Shown here piece after piece: positions 1 through 13,822 of a stretch of 64,000 nucleotides of DNA. The position numbers were made by a program, and so were the translations under genes. Every line of letters starts with the position of its first letter. The first letter of the stretch is position 1. The stretch lies in NCBI RefSeq assembly GCF_000421645.1, contig NZ_ATXK01000011.1, forward strand, positions 62,001 through 126,000, written 5' to 3'. The notes beneath the pieces were generated by a model. It saw only the letters and a program-made list of their open reading frames with translations. It had not been told where the DNA came from and did not search any database. This stretch comes from Aurantimonas coralicida DSM 14790 (lineage in GTDB: Bacteria; Pseudomonadota; Alphaproteobacteria; Rhizobiales; Rhizobiaceae).

Positions 1-1053
1 GCGCCCATGTGCCAGTATTCCGCCGATGACGGATCGGCCACCGACTGGCACATGATGCATCTCGGCCAGCTCGCCATGTCCGGCGCCGGCCTGCTGATCC
101 TCGAAGCCACGGCCGTCTCGCCCGAAGCCCGCATCACCCACAAGGATCTCGGGCTCTATTCCGATTACAACGAGGCGGCGCTCGCCCGCGTCCTCGATGC
201 GATCGCCGTCCATTCCCAGATGCCCGTCGCCATCCAGCTCGGCCATGCCGGCCGCAAGGCGTCGAGCGCCGAACCCTGGGCCGGCGGCCAGCAGATCGCC
301 CCGACCGATCCGACCGGCTGGCAGTGCGTCGCGCCCTCCGCCCTTCCCCATTCACCCGGCGAAGTGGCGCCGACCGCCCTCGACGCTGAAGGCCTGCAGA
401 AGATCAAGGACGATTTCGTCGCCACCGCCCTTCGGGCCGTGCGTCTCGGCATCGTCGGCATCGAGCTGCATTCGGCGCATGGCTATCTCCTGCACCAGTT
501 CCTGTCGCCGATCTCGAACCGGCGCGACGACGAATATGGCGGCAGCGTCGAGAACCGCATGCGCTTCCCGCTGGAGGTCTTCGACGCGGTCAGGGCGGCC
601 GTTCCCGCCGACATTCCGGTCTGGGTCCGCCTGTCGGCCAGCGACTGGGTCGAGGGCGGCTGGGACATCGAGGGCTCGATCGCCTATTCGAAGGCGCTGG
701 AGGCACGCGGCGCCGCAGCGATCCACGTGTCATCCGGCGGCGTCTCGCCCGACCAGAAAATCCCGCTCGGACCCGGCTACCAGGTGCATTTCGCCGAGGC
801 CGTGAAGGCCGCGGTGTCGATCCCGGTGATCGGCGTCGGCCTGATCACCGAGGCGCGCCAGGCCGAGGCCATCATCGCCGAGAACAAGGCCGATGCCATC
901 GCCATCGCCCGCGCCATTCTCTACGAGCCACACTGGCCGTGGCATGCGGCGGCCGAGCTCGGCGCCTCGGTGCGCGCGCCCAAGCAGTACTGGCGTTCCC
1001 AGCCGCGCGAGTTCAAGGCGCTGTTCAAGGACGCCGCCTTCGGCCAGCGCTGA
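1..1053 (+). CDS. NADH:flavin oxidoreductase, old yellow enzyme family (5' end cut)
   Basis: The reading frame is open from the first base of the window, with Ala-Pro codons before the first Met codon at 7. The start is therefore outside the window and roughly 20-25 residues are missing. The product is an FMN-binding TIM-barrel ene-reductase of the YqjM/XenA branch. Visible motifs are MCQYS (the Cys typical of this branch), [17 protein letters not shown], the paired His in [23 protein letters not shown], and IARAIL near the C-terminus. Family members reduce activated alkenes with NAD(P)H; the physiological substrate here is unknown. The gene ends 46 bases before dapF on the same strand. Confidence 0.86.
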   Translation, partial: APMCQYSADDGSATDWHMMHLGQLAMSGAGLLILEATAVSPEARITHKDLGLYSDYNEAALARVLDAIAVHSQMPVAIQLGHAGRKASSAEPWAGGQQIAPTDPTGWQCVAPSALPHSPGEVAPTALDAEGLQKIKDDFVATALRAVRLGIVGIELHSAHGYLLHQFLSPISNRRDDEYGGSVENRMRFPLEVFDAVRAAVPADIPVWVRLSASDWVEGGWDIEGSIAYSKALEARGAAAIHVSSGGVSPDQKIPLGPGYQVHFAEAVKAAVSIPVIGVGLITEARQAEAIIAENKADAIAIARAILYEPHWPWHAAAELGASVRAPKQYWRSQPREFKALFKDAAFGQR

Positions 1054-1099
1054 GCGCGCGATCCTTTCAATCGCGCCGCGCATCGGCCATATAACCGGC

Positions 1100-2014
1100 A
1101 TGACCGACAGCGCCGCACGAGATACGGATTTGAGCGTGGCCTTCGCCCGGATGAACGGGCTGGGCAACGAGATCGTCGTCGCCGATCTTCGCGGATCGGC
1201 GGCGCGGATTTCGGCCGCGGCCGCACGCGCCCTCGCCGAGGATCCGGCCACCCGCTTCGACCAGATCATGGCGATCCACGACCCGCGGCTCGACGGCACC
1301 GACGCCTATGTGCGGATCATCAATCGCGACGGCTCGGAGGCCGAGGCCTGCGGCAACGGCACGCGCTGCGTGGTGCAGGCGCTCGCCGCCGAGACCGGCC
1401 GCCACGACTTCACCTTCGAGACCCGCGCCGGCATCCTGACCGCCTTTGAGCGCGACGACGGGCTGATCGCCGTCGATATGGGCCGGCCGCGCTTCGGCTG
1501 GTCCGAGATTCCCCTGTCGGAAGAGTTCAGCGACACAAGGGCGATCGAGTTGCAGATCGGGCCCATCGACGCGCCGATCCTGCATTCGCCCTCGGTCGCC
1601 TCCATGGGCAATCCGCACGCCATCTTCTGGGTCGATCGGGACGTGTGGAGCTACGAGCTCGACCGCTTCGGGCCGGTGCTGGAGAACCATCCGCTGTTTC
1701 CCGAGCGCGCCAATATCTCGATCGCGCAGGTCACGGGGCCGGACGCGCTTACCCTGCGGACCTGGGAACGCGGCGTCGGCCTGACCCGCGCCTGCGGCTC
1801 GGCCGCCTGCGCCGCCGCCGTCTCGGCGACCCGCACCCGGCGCACCGGCCGCATCGTCACGGTGACCGTGCCCGGCGGCGACCTCCTGATCGACTGGCGC
1901 GACGACGACCATGTCATCATGACCGGGCCGGCCGAATGGAACTGGTCGGGCCGTCTCGATCCCGCGACCGGCGCCTATATGCGCGACGAGATGGCGACGC
2001 ACGAGCCGGCCTGA
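1100..2014 (+). CDS. dapF: Diaminopimelate epimerase DapF
   Basis: Cytoplasmic racemase that converts LL- to meso-diaminopimelate for lysine and peptidoglycan synthesis. The two catalytic cysteines lie in EACGNGTRC (about residue 90) and [11 protein letters not shown] (about residue 235). The conserved [10 protein letters not shown] segment is at the N-terminus. The ATG at 1100 gives 304 residues, slightly longer than the usual 275-290 because of a short N-terminal extension; a start nearer the conserved MNGLGNE is possible. The stop TGA shares its last base with the ATG of mtaB, so the two are probably translationally coupled. Confidence 0.95.
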   Translation: MTDSAARDTDLSVAFARMNGLGNEIVVADLRGSAARISAAAARALAEDPATRFDQIMAIHDPRLDGTDAYVRIINRDGSEAEACGNGTRCVVQALAAETGRHDFTFETRAGILTAFERDDGLIAVDMGRPRFGWSEIPLSEEFSDTRAIELQIGPIDAPILHSPSVASMGNPHAIFWVDRDVWSYELDRFGPVLENHPLFPERANISIAQVTGPDALTLRTWERGVGLTRACGSAACAAAVSATRTRRTGRIVTVTVPGGDLLIDWRDDDHVIMTGPAEWNWSGRLDPATGAYMRDEMATHEPA

Positions 2015-3336
2015 TGGGTGTCGAGATCGTCTCCTTCGGCTGCCGGCTCAACACCTACGAGGCCGAGATCATGAAGCGCGAGGCCGTGGCGGCGGGCCTC
2101 GACGCCGATCCGCGCGGCGCCATCGTCTTCAACACCTGCGCCGTGACGTCGGAAGCCGTGCGCCAGGCCCGCAAGCAGATCCGCCGGGCAAGGCGCGAGA
2201 ACCCGGAGGCGCGGATCGTCGTCACCGGCTGCGCCGCCCAGACCGAGCCCGACCGCTTCGCCGAGATGGGCGAGGTCGACGCCGTCCTCGGCAATGACGC
2301 GAAGCTGACCGCCAGCGCCTATCGCGCCCTCCCCGATTTCGGCGTCGCCGCCGAGGAGAAGGTCCGCGTCAACGACATCATGAGCGTCACCGAGACCGCC
2401 GGCCACATGGTCGACGCGATCGAGGGCCGTGCCCGCGCCATCGTCCAGGTGCAGAATGGCTGCGACCATCGCTGCACCTTCTGCATCATCCCCTTCGGGC
2501 GCGGCAATTCCCGCTCGGTGCCGATGGGCGCCACGGTCGACCAGGTGAAGCGCCTTGTCGCCGCCGGCTACAACGAAGTGGTGCTGTCGGGCGTCGACAT
2601 GACCTCCTGGGGGGCGGACCTGCCCGGCGCGCCGAAGCTCGGCCAGCTTGTCCAGGCAATCCTCAGGCATGTGACGGACCTTGCCCGCCTGCGGCTGTCC
2701 TCGATCGATTCCGTCGAGGCCGACCCGGCGCTGATCGAGGCGATCGGCTCCGAGACCCGGCTGATGCCGCATCTGCACCTCTCGCTGCAGGCCGGCGACG
2801 ACATGATCCTGAAGCGCATGAAGCGCCGCCATTCGCGCGACGACGCCATCCGCTTCTGCACCGACATCCGGGCCGCGCGGCCCGACATCGTCTATGGCGC
2901 CGACATCATCGCCGGCTTTCCCACAGAGACCGACGCCATGTTCGAGAACTCCATGAAGCTCGTGGAGGATTGCGGCCTGACCCATCTTCACGTGTTTCCG
3001 TTCTCACCGCGCGAGGGCACGCCGGCGGCCCGCATGCCGCAATTGCCGCGTGACATCGTCAAGGACCGGGCGATGGCCCTGCGCGCCCGCGGCGAAACCG
3101 CCCATCGCGCGCATCTGGCGAACCTCGTCGGCACGCGGCAATCGGTGCTGGTGGAACGCAACCAGCGCGGCCGCTGTGCCGATTTTACCCTTTGCGAGAT
3201 CGAGGAGGGCCTCCCCGGCTCCATCCTCGACGCTATCATTGTGGGCGAACGCGGTGGCAGACTGGTCGCCCGCCCCGATATCCTTCGTTCCGGCCCGCCC
3301 GGAACATCCTCCGACCATCTGAGAGAACTGACGTAA
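2014..3336 (+). CDS. mtaB: tRNA t6A37 methylthiotransferase MtaB
   Basis: Radical-SAM methylthiotransferase that converts t6A37 to ms2t6A37 in ANN-decoding tRNAs. The N-terminal UPF0004 domain carries three cluster cysteines, seen in FGCRLNTYE, NTCAVT and TGCAAQ. The radical-SAM CxxxCxxC motif is in NGCDHRCTFCIIPFGRG (about residue 150). At 440 residues the length fits MtaB rather than MiaB. The ATG overlaps the dapF stop by one base, and the stop lies 3 bases before ftsY, so dapF-mtaB-ftsY look like one transcription unit. TsaD, which makes the t6A substrate, is encoded at 56.1 kb. Confidence 0.93.
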   Translation: MGVEIVSFGCRLNTYEAEIMKREAVAAGLDADPRGAIVFNTCAVTSEAVRQARKQIRRARRENPEARIVVTGCAAQTEPDRFAEMGEVDAVLGNDAKLTASAYRALPDFGVAAEEKVRVNDIMSVTETAGHMVDAIEGRARAIVQVQNGCDHRCTFCIIPFGRGNSRSVPMGATVDQVKRLVAAGYNEVVLSGVDMTSWGADLPGAPKLGQLVQAILRHVTDLARLRLSSIDSVEADPALIEAIGSETRLMPHLHLSLQAGDDMILKRMKRRHSRDDAIRFCTDIRAARPDIVYGADIIAGFPTETDAMFENSMKLVEDCGLTHLHVFPFSPREGTPAARMPQLPRDIVKDRAMALRARGETAHRAHLANLVGTRQSVLVERNQRGRCADFTLCEIEEGLPGSILDAIIVGERGGRLVARPDILRSGPPGTSSDHLRELT

Positions 3337-3339
3337 GCC

Positions 3340-5099
<1,760 letters not shown>

Positions 5100-5183
5100 C
5101 CGGCGAAAATTCGCCGCGACGGGCGGTCACGCCTCGCATTCGTCGCGATCAGTTCCGATATGGACCGGGAATAGGGAGTCCGC

Positions 5184-5846
5184 ATGTCGCACCACATTCT
5201 CGAGGAAGAGCCGAACAGCCCGGCGCGCAAGGAGATGAACCCGCTCCTGAAATTCGCGCTGGAGCTGGGCCCGCTGATGGTCTTCTTCTTCGCCAATTCG
5301 CGCGGCGAGCAGCTCGCGGCGACATTTCCGATCCTGAAGGAGTTCGGCGGGCCGCTGTTCATCGCCACCGGCCTGTTCATGGCGGCCATGGCGATCTCGC
5401 TGGCGGTCTCTTGGGCGATCACCAGATCGCTGCCGATCATGCCGCTGGTCACCGGCGCGGTGGTGCTGGTGTTCGGCTCGCTGACCCTGTGGCTGCAGGA
5501 CGAGACCTTCATCAAGATGAAGCCGACCATCGTCAACGGCCTGTTCGCCGCGGTGCTGCTCGGCGGGCTGCTCTTCGGCAAGTCGCTGCTCGGCTACGTC
5601 TTCGACCAGGCCTTCAAGCTGGACGCCGAGGGCTGGCGCAAGATGACCCTGCGCTGGGGCCTGTTCTTCATCTTCCTGGCGGTCGTCAACGAAGTCGTCT
5701 GGCGCAATTTCTCGACGGATTTCTGGGTCGCCTTCAAGGTCTGGGCGACGATGCCGATCACGATCGTCTTCATGCTGACCCAGATCCCGCTCATCAAGCA
5801 GCATTCGACCGAACGACTGGCCGGCGCGGAAGACACCGGCCGCTAG
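5184..5846 (+). CDS. yciB: Septation protein A (YciB/IspZ family)
   Basis: Inner-membrane protein of 220 residues. The hallmark [16 protein letters not shown] lies near residue 25, and about five hydrophobic segments fill most of the chain. Toward the C-terminus is the conserved [18 protein letters not shown] block, followed by [14 protein letters not shown]. YciB proteins are linked to cell-envelope synthesis and division; the biochemical role is not settled. It lies 84 bases after ftsY on the same strand and may share its transcript. The ATG at 5184 follows an AGGGAG-like ribosome site. Confidence 0.9.
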   Translation: MSHHILEEEPNSPARKEMNPLLKFALELGPLMVFFFANSRGEQLAATFPILKEFGGPLFIATGLFMAAMAISLAVSWAITRSLPIMPLVTGAVVLVFGSLTLWLQDETFIKMKPTIVNGLFAAVLLGGLLFGKSLLGYVFDQAFKLDAEGWRKMTLRWGLFFIFLAVVNEVVWRNFSTDFWVAFKVWATMPITIVFMLTQIPLIKQHSTERLAGAEDTGR

Positions 5847-5889
5847 GCCGTCCCGTACCGACATCTTCACAACCAAGAGGCCGACCGAC

Positions 5890-6693
5890 ATGGACATGCA
5901 GAAGCTTCTCGGAGAATTCCTCGGCGCCGGAAACCAGGGCGGCCGCCATCCCGGCGACCAGCGATCCGGCCAGGGCCAGGGCGGCTCGATCGTCGACCAG
6001 CTCGGCGGCATGCTGCAGGGGCGCGGCGGGTCCGGCTCGGGGCTCGGCGGCATGCTCCAGGGCGGCGCCGGCTCGGCCATCGGCGGTGCGCTGCTCGGCG
6101 GCCTCGCCTCCAGCCTGTTCCGCGGCAAGGGCGTGCGCAAGCTCGGCGGCACGGCGCTGAAACTCGGCGGCGCGGCCGTCGTCGCGGGCCTCGCCTACAA
6201 GGCCTATCAGAACTACCAGGCCAGCCAGGGCACTGCGCTGCCCAACGCCCAGCCGACGCCGCGCCTGCCCGACGAAGCCCGCGCGCCGGCCGAGATCCCC
6301 GCCCCCGAAGGCACCGGCTTCCTGCCGGCCGGCGACGAGGAGGCCCATGCGCGGCTGATGCTGTCGGCGATGATCGCCGCGGCCAAGGCCGACGGCTATA
6401 TCGACGCCGAGGAGCAGCAGGCGATCTTCGGGCGGATCGACGAGATCGATCTCGACGCCGAGGAAAAGGGCTTCGTTATGGACGAGATGCGCCAGCCGAT
6501 GAGCATCGATGCGCTGGCCGCAAGCGCGACCACGCCGGAACTGGCGATGGAGATCTACACCGCCTCGGTGCTGGCGATCGATCCCGACCATCCCGCCGAG
6601 CGGGCCTATCTCGACCTTCTCGGCGCACGGCTCAACCTGCCGGCCGAACTGACCGCCGAAATCCGCCGCACCGCCGGCGAAGTGCAGGACTGA
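5890..6693 (+). CDS. DUF533 / TerB-like protein
   Basis: Protein of 267 residues with a DUF533 layout. The N-terminal third is Gly-rich (GSGLGGMLQGGAGSAIGGAL, then LGGAAVVAGLAYKAYQNYQ, a possible membrane-interacting helix at about 95-115). The C-terminal half is an acidic helical TerB-like domain (ARLMLSAMIAAAKADGYID, EEQQAIFGRI, ELAMEIYTAS). E. coli YebE is a relative with an envelope-stress link; the function is otherwise unknown. It starts with ATG 5890 after an AAGAGG ribosome site and converges on the Nudix gene. Confidence 0.82.
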   Translation: MDMQKLLGEFLGAGNQGGRHPGDQRSGQGQGGSIVDQLGGMLQGRGGSGSGLGGMLQGGAGSAIGGALLGGLASSLFRGKGVRKLGGTALKLGGAAVVAGLAYKAYQNYQASQGTALPNAQPTPRLPDEARAPAEIPAPEGTGFLPAGDEEAHARLMLSAMIAAAKADGYIDAEEQQAIFGRIDEIDLDAEEKGFVMDEMRQPMSIDALAASATTPELAMEIYTASVLAIDPDHPAERAYLDLLGARLNLPAELTAEIRRTAGEVQD

Positions 6694-6734
6694 GGGGCCC
6701 GAAGGTGGCCGTCCTCGGCTGAACTCCGGCTCGA

Positions 6735-7298
6735 TCAGAACTCGCCGACCGGCAGCGCCCGCCCATCGGGCATCGTGTTGCCGGTCGCCTTGTCGGGATT
6801 GGTGAAGGGCACCGGCAGCGCGCCCTCCTGCGCCGCGCGGTCATGGTTCAGCGCCCAGTGGACCGAGGGAAACGCCAGCTCGTCCCAGGGAATGTCGTCC
6901 CAGGCGAAGAGGTCCACCGCCTGGCTTTCGATGCCCGGCGCAATCGTCGGTTCGGCAAGGCTTGCCCGGTAGATCAGCTGCACCTGGCTGATCCGCGGCA
7001 CCGAATAGACCGCCAGTAGCCGCTCGATGGCCAGCTGAGCCGTCGCCTCTTCGCGCGCCTCGCGCCGCGCCCCGTCCTCGGGTGTCTCGTTCAGCTCCAG
7101 ATAGCCGGCCGGAATGGTCCAGAAGCCCTGTCGCGGTGCGATCGCGCGACGGCACAGCAGGATCCGGCCGTCATGGCGGACCACCGAGCCGACCACGATC
7201 TTCGGGTTCTCATAGGCGACGAAGCCGCAAGTGTCGCAGATCTTGCGGGCGACGTCGTCGCCCTCGGGCGTACGCAGGGAAAAGGATGTCTCGGTCAT
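6735..7298 (-). CDS. Nudix hydrolase
   Basis: Protein of 187 residues with a zinc-ribbon-like start (CDTCGF, then YENPKIVVGSVV) and a Nudix box reading GYLELNETPEDGARREAREE, which matches GX5EX7REUXEE. The box places it among pyrophosphohydrolases of nucleoside diphosphates linked to another moiety. The ribbon plus KIVVGSVV resembles NudC/NADH-pyrophosphatase-like and ADP-ribose-type enzymes; the substrate cannot be fixed. ATG 7298 is preferred over ATG 7307 because GGGG lies just upstream of it. It follows ccmG by 83 bases on the same strand. Confidence 0.85.
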   Translation of the reverse strand: MTETSFSLRTPEGDDVARKICDTCGFVAYENPKIVVGSVVRHDGRILLCRRAIAPRQGFWTIPAGYLELNETPEDGARREAREEATAQLAIERLLAVYSVPRISQVQLIYRASLAEPTIAPGIESQAVDLFAWDDIPWDELAFPSVHWALNHDRAAQEGALPVPFTNPDKATGNTMPDGRALPVGEF

Positions 7299-7381
7299 GC
7301 GCCCCATATGGTTCGGCGCGGCTGCCCGGGAATATGCACGCGGATCGGCACGCCGCGACCGAACGTCCGGCGCCGACCCGG

Positions 7382-8041
7382 TCAGCTCGTCGGCGCAGTG
7401 CCCTTCGAAGGTCCGGCGAGGACGCGCTCCACCGCCGGCAGGAGGCCGGTCTTCACCGCCTCGGGCGTGAACGGTCCCGTCTGCTTGAAGACGATCTCGC
7501 CATCCGGCGCGACGAGGAAGCTCTCCGGCACGCCATAGACGCCCCAGTCGATCGTCGCCGAGCCCTTCTGGTCCACGCCGATCGCGGCATAGGGATTGCC
7601 CAGCGACTCCAAGAACTTGCGGGCGTTCTCCGGCTTGTCCTTGTAGTTGATGGCGACCAGCTTGAAGCGATCGTCCTGGGCCAGATCCATCAGCAGCGGA
7701 TGCTCGTCCCGGCACGGCCCGCACCAGGACGCGAAGACATTGACCAGCACCGGCCGGCCATCGCCGAAGCCGGTGAGGTCGAGCGCCGGCATCGGCCCGC
7801 CGTCGGGACCGGAAACGCCGTCCAGCGCCGGCAGCACGGTCTGCGGCGCCGTCTTGCCGATCAGCACCGAGGGGATCTGCTGCGGATCGTGGCCGGAGAC
7901 GAGCTGGTAGAGAAAGATCGCCGCAAGACCGCCGAACAGCACCAGCGGCAGCGCCACCAGCCAGTTGCGGCGGGGTCTGGGGGCCTTCGTCACGGTCTCG
8001 GCCGCCGGCGCCGTCGGCAGCGTCGTCGGATCGTCCGTCAT
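7382..8041 (-). CDS. ccmG: Cytochrome c biogenesis thioredoxin CcmG/DsbE
   Basis: Membrane-anchored periplasmic thioredoxin that reduces apocytochrome c cysteines or their partner before heme attachment. It has a short cytoplasmic tail, one transmembrane segment (LVALPLVLFGGLAAIFLYQL, about residues 28-47), the redox motif FASWCGPCRDEHP near residue 115, and the cis-Pro region GVYGVPESFLV. The length is 219 residues. The start ATG overlaps the ccmD stop (ATGA at 8038-8041), so it is the last gene of ccmABCDG. The ccmE, ccmF and ccmH functions are not in this window; rhizobia keep them elsewhere in cycHJKL. Confidence 0.93.
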   Translation of the reverse strand: MTDDPTTLPTAPAAETVTKAPRPRRNWLVALPLVLFGGLAAIFLYQLVSGHDPQQIPSVLIGKTAPQTVLPALDGVSGPDGGPMPALDLTGFGDGRPVLVNVFASWCGPCRDEHPLLMDLAQDDRFKLVAINYKDKPENARKFLESLGNPYAAIGVDQKGSATIDWGVYGVPESFLVAPDGEIVFKQTGPFTPEAVKTGLLPAVERVLAGPSKGTAPTS

Positions 8042-8229
8042 CGCGTGGCCTCCGCGCCGCTGACGGGCGCGGCCGCGGCCGAGCGGCGACGAATGCCGCG
8101 CGCCTCGAGGTCCTTCAGCGCCCGCTTCTGGGCGCGGGCATCGAGAAACACCCAGGCCGCGATCCCGACCAGCGCCAGCACGGAGATGGCGTAGGCCGAG
8201 CCGATGAAGCCGATATAGTCGTTCTGCAT
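8038..8229 (-). CDS. ccmD: Heme exporter protein CcmD
   Basis: Small single-span membrane protein of 63 residues. It has one transmembrane helix (YAISVLALVGIAAWVFLDAR, about residues 13-32) and a basic Arg/Lys-rich cytoplasmic tail, as in CcmD. In system I maturation CcmD helps release holo-CcmE from the CcmABC complex. Its position between ccmC (10-base gap) and ccmG (4-base overlap) supports the call, since the sequence alone is too short to be distinctive. Confidence 0.88.
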   Translation of the reverse strand: MQNDYIGFIGSAYAISVLALVGIAAWVFLDARAQKRALKDLEARGIRRRSAAAAPVSGAEATR

Positions 8230-8239
8230 GATGGTATCC

Positions 8240-8998
8240 TCAGGCCTCTGCGCGGCGGGCCGCCAGCCGCGACAGCGCCGCCACGCGCCGGCGCAGCACT
8301 TCCGTGCGCATCGCCGTCAGATGCAGGGCGAAGAACAGAAGCGTGAAGCCGGCCGCCGAGACCAGCAGCGGGATCAGGAAGACCGGCGGCATGGCCGGCC
8401 CGTCGACCCTGATGACGCTGGCGCTCTGGTGCAGCGTGTTCCACCAGTCGACGGAGAACTTGATGATCGGGATGTTGACGAAGCCGACGAGCACGAGGAT
8501 CGCCGCAGCCTTCGCGCTGCGGCCCGGCTCGTCCAGCGCCCGGGTCAGCGCGATCAGCCCGAGATACATCAGGAACAGGATGAACACCGAGGTCAGCCGG
8601 GCATCCCAGACCCACCAGGTGCCCCACATCGGGCGGCCCCAGATCGAGCCGGTGATCAGCGCCAGCGCCGTGAACACCGCGCCGATGGGCGCCGCGGCCT
8701 TGACCGCGACGTCGGCCAGCGGATGCCGCCAGACCAGCGTGCCGAGCGCCGACACGCTCATCACCGTCCAGATCATCATCGACAGCCAGGCGAAGGGCAC
8801 GTGGATGAACATGATCTGCACCGTCGCGCCCTGCTGGTAGTCCGGCGGAGCGCGAAAGCCGAGGGTCAGGCCGACCGCCAGCGCGATGAGCGCCAGGGCA
8901 TAGAGCCATGGCTGCAGCCTGCCCGACAGCTCCAGGAAGCGGGTCGGATTGGCCAGGATCGTGAAGCGCGACGGCTTGGCGGCGGACATGTCGGTCAT
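8240..8998 (-). CDS. ccmC: Heme transporter CcmC
   Basis: Six-span membrane protein of 252 residues that presents heme to the chaperone CcmE. The tryptophan-rich WWD motif is clear in WGTWWVWDARLTS (about residues 120-132). The two flanking His expected as heme ligands are in FIHVPFAWL (about 64) and WNTLHQSAS (about 187). The ATG at 8998 has a weak GGA ribosome site, and Met codon 4 (8989) is an alternative. It sits 88 bases after ccmB and 10 before ccmD. Confidence 0.95.
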   Translation of the reverse strand: MTDMSAAKPSRFTILANPTRFLELSGRLQPWLYALALIALAVGLTLGFRAPPDYQQGATVQIMFIHVPFAWLSMMIWTVMSVSALGTLVWRHPLADVAVKAAAPIGAVFTALALITGSIWGRPMWGTWWVWDARLTSVFILFLMYLGLIALTRALDEPGRSAKAAAILVLVGFVNIPIIKFSVDWWNTLHQSASVIRVDGPAMPPVFLIPLLVSAAGFTLLFFALHLTAMRTEVLRRRVAALSRLAARRAEA

Positions 8999-9086
8999 GG
9001 GTCCAGTCTAGAAGGTCTCCAGCCAGCCGGCAAACATACGATTTCGTCAGGATTGCGCCGGCGACCCGCCTGCCGAAGGCGCGGTC

Positions 9087-9746
9087 TCAATCGGCCCCCG
9101 CCCGCAGCGCCGCGCCGGCGGCGATCGGGCCAAGGGCGCCGAAGAGCAGCGTCAGCGCGCTCAGGATCAGGAAGGGCGGCAGGAAGGGGTCCGGCTCGTT
9201 GACCGCCCCGTAGGTCGCCGAGACGCCGAAGATCAGCACCGGGATCGCCAGCGGCAGGACCAGCACCGAAACCAGGAGCCCGCCGCGCGGCAGCGCCACG
9301 GCGACCGAGGCACCGACGGCGCCGATGCAGATGATCGCCGGCGTACCGACCAGCAGCGTCAGCATGACAGCGCCGATCGCCGGCGGCTCCAGCGCCAGGA
9401 ACAGGCCGAGCACCGGCGCGGCGAGCACCAGCGGGAGGCCCGAGGCGACCCAGAGGGCGGCGCATTTCGCCAGCACCACCAGCGCCATCGGCGTCGGGCC
9501 GGTCAGGAGCAGGTCCAGCGTGCCGTCCTCGCGGTCGGCCTGGAACAGCCGGTCGAGGGTGAGCAGCGCCGACAGGAGCGCGCCGATCCACAGGATGGCC
9601 GGTCCGATCCGCGACAGGAGATTGAGGTCGGGGCCGACGCCGAAGGGGATCGTCGCGACGACGGCGAGGAAGAAGATCACCGCGGTCATGGCGCCGCCGC
9701 CGCCCGACAGGGCCAGCCGCAGGTCGCGGCGGAAGAGTGCGATCAC
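9087..9746 (-). CDS. ccmB: Heme exporter permease CcmB
   Basis: Membrane subunit of the CcmAB ABC transporter that drives release of heme-loaded CcmE; six hydrophobic segments in 219 residues. The start is GTG 9746, overlapping the ccmA stop as GTGA and giving the family-typical beginning [12 protein letters not shown]. Conserved pieces include DLNLLSRIGPAILWI and LFQADREDGTLDLLLTGP. An internal ATG at codon 19 would cut off the first conserved helix. Confidence 0.93.
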   Translation of the reverse strand: MIALFRRDLRLALSGGGGAMTAVIFFLAVVATIPFGVGPDLNLLSRIGPAILWIGALLSALLTLDRLFQADREDGTLDLLLTGPTPMALVVLAKCAALWVASGLPLVLAAPVLGLFLALEPPAIGAVMLTLLVGTPAIICIGAVGASVAVALPRGGLLVSVLVLPLAIPVLIFGVSATYGAVNEPDPFLPPFLILSALTLLFGALGPIAAGAALRAGAD

Positions 9747-10486
9747 AGCCAGCCCTCCGCGGCGGCAAGCTCCGCCGCATCGATGGAAGGCGCCGCGTGG
9801 TCGACGTCGCGCGCGGCATGGGCGGACGGCGCCAGGTCCAGCGTCAGCGTGCGGGACAGCCCGAGCGGCTGGTGGGTGGCGGCGATCACCAGCCCGCCCG
9901 CCGCCACATGCGCCTCGACGATCTCGGCGAATTTCAGCTGCGAGCCGGCATCCAGCGCCGAGGTCGGCTCGTCGAGGATCCAGACCGGCCGCGGCACGAG
10001 CAGCAACCGGGCGAGGCTCGCCCGCCGCTGCTGGCCGGCCGACAGATAGCCCTGCGGCAGATGCGACAAATCGGGCAGCCCCAGCGCGTCGAGGCAGTCG
10101 GCGATCGACCGGCCGCAATCCCTGCCGCCGCCGAGATAGCGCCGCCAGAAGGCGAGGTTCTCGCCGACGCTGATATTCGGCTTCATCGCGTTGCGGTGGC
10201 CGACATAGTGGGCGATCTCCGCCAGTGTGCGGGCCGCCTCGCCGTCCGGTGCCGTCGCGCCCGTCACGTCGATACGACCGGCGACCGGCGGCAGCAGGCC
10301 GGCCAGCGTGCGCAGGAGCGTCGACTTGCCGGCGCCGTTCGCCCCCGTGACGACCAGCGCCTCGCCTGCCGCAATGCGGAAATCCAGCGGCCCGGCTGCG
10401 GCCGCTCCGCCACGCCCGACGACCAGCCCCACGGCGGTCGCGATCGGCCCGCTCACGCCCGGCCCGCGGCGGAAATTGCGTGACAT
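9743..10486 (-). CDS. ccmA: Heme exporter ATPase CcmA
   Basis: ATP-binding subunit of the CcmAB transporter. It has Walker [10 protein letters not shown] (about residue 48), the signature [15 protein letters not shown] (about 145), Walker [14 protein letters not shown] and the switch His in AATHQPLG. The ATG at 10486 gives 247 residues, longer than the usual 205-215; GTG 10456 would trim the unconserved [10 protein letters not shown] start. A C-terminal tail of about 30 residues after the ATPase core is also extra. It is first in the minus-strand ccm cluster and divergent from acnA. Confidence 0.93.
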   Translation of the reverse strand: MSRNFRRGPGVSGPIATAVGLVVGRGGAAAAGPLDFRIAAGEALVVTGANGAGKSTLLRTLAGLLPPVAGRIDVTGATAPDGEAARTLAEIAHYVGHRNAMKPNISVGENLAFWRRYLGGGRDCGRSIADCLDALGLPDLSHLPQGYLSAGQQRRASLARLLLVPRPVWILDEPTSALDAGSQLKFAEIVEAHVAAGGLVIAATHQPLGLSRTLTLDLAPSAHAARDVDHAAPSIDAAELAAAEGWL

Positions 10487-10832
10487 TGCACCGGCCTGCA
10501 AAGGCAGGGCGCGACGCGCGGCGGCTGGTGGGCGCCGGTCCGGCACGGCCAAGTCCTTGTCATGTCCGCCTTTTTCTGCACTGCAATGGATTTTCCGCCC
10601 CAAGGCCATCTGGCCCTTTATAGCCGTTACAAACTTGCCTATAACGACCGCAACCACACCAGCGACCGGCGTGGCAACAATTCAGCGCCGATCTCAGGGT
10701 CCCCGTCCGGCACCGGCGGGCACCGGGGCGGACAAGCGGAAATGGTCGCACCCGCATCTTCGAGCGCTTTTCCGCAGCGCTCAAGGCCGTTCGCCCTTCG
10801 GACTTATACTGGTCGAGAAGGAACGAAGCCAA
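10487..10832 (+). other. Divergent intergenic region ccmA/acnA
   Basis: 346 bases with no convincing gene on either strand. It must carry the promoters for ccmA (minus) and acnA (plus). A TATACT hexamer at 10805-10810 lies 22 bases before the acnA start and could be a -10 element, but I see no good -35 partner. On the minus strand CTATAA (10618-10623) is a weak -10 candidate for ccmA. The stretch is less GC-rich than its flanks. Confidence 0.4.
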
Positions 10833-13592
<2,760 letters not shown>

Positions 13593-13633
13593 TGGGCGAT
13601 CCCGGCAGGTCCCTGCGGCCCGCCTGACAATCG

Positions 13634-13661
13634 AAGCCGCCGGTTCCACAACCGGCGGCTT
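13634..13661 (+). terminator. Terminator after acnA
   Basis: Perfect 12-bp stem (AAGCCGCCGGTT / AACCGGCGGCTT) with a CCAC loop, 42 bases after the acnA stop. The stem ends in TT and is followed by TGCC, so the U-tract is short. Confidence 0.7.
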
Positions 13662-13822
13662 TGCCATGTCGGCGACCCGGCACTCTCCGTCACCGGCAAG
13701 TGACTAGCGGGTGTTCGTCCCGACCTCTAGGTTCGCATCATGAACACAGCCCACGACAGATCCCTGCGGCCCTGCGCCGTCACGCCGAGCATGGACCTGC
13801 CGCTCGTGCGCAGCGTCTCGCC

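Noticed and set aside
10227-10832. Upstream in-frame extension of acnA by about 200 codons
   Set aside because: It runs antisense through ccmA, has no similarity to AcnA, and the AAGGA plus TTG at 10833 gives a start that matches the family N-terminus.
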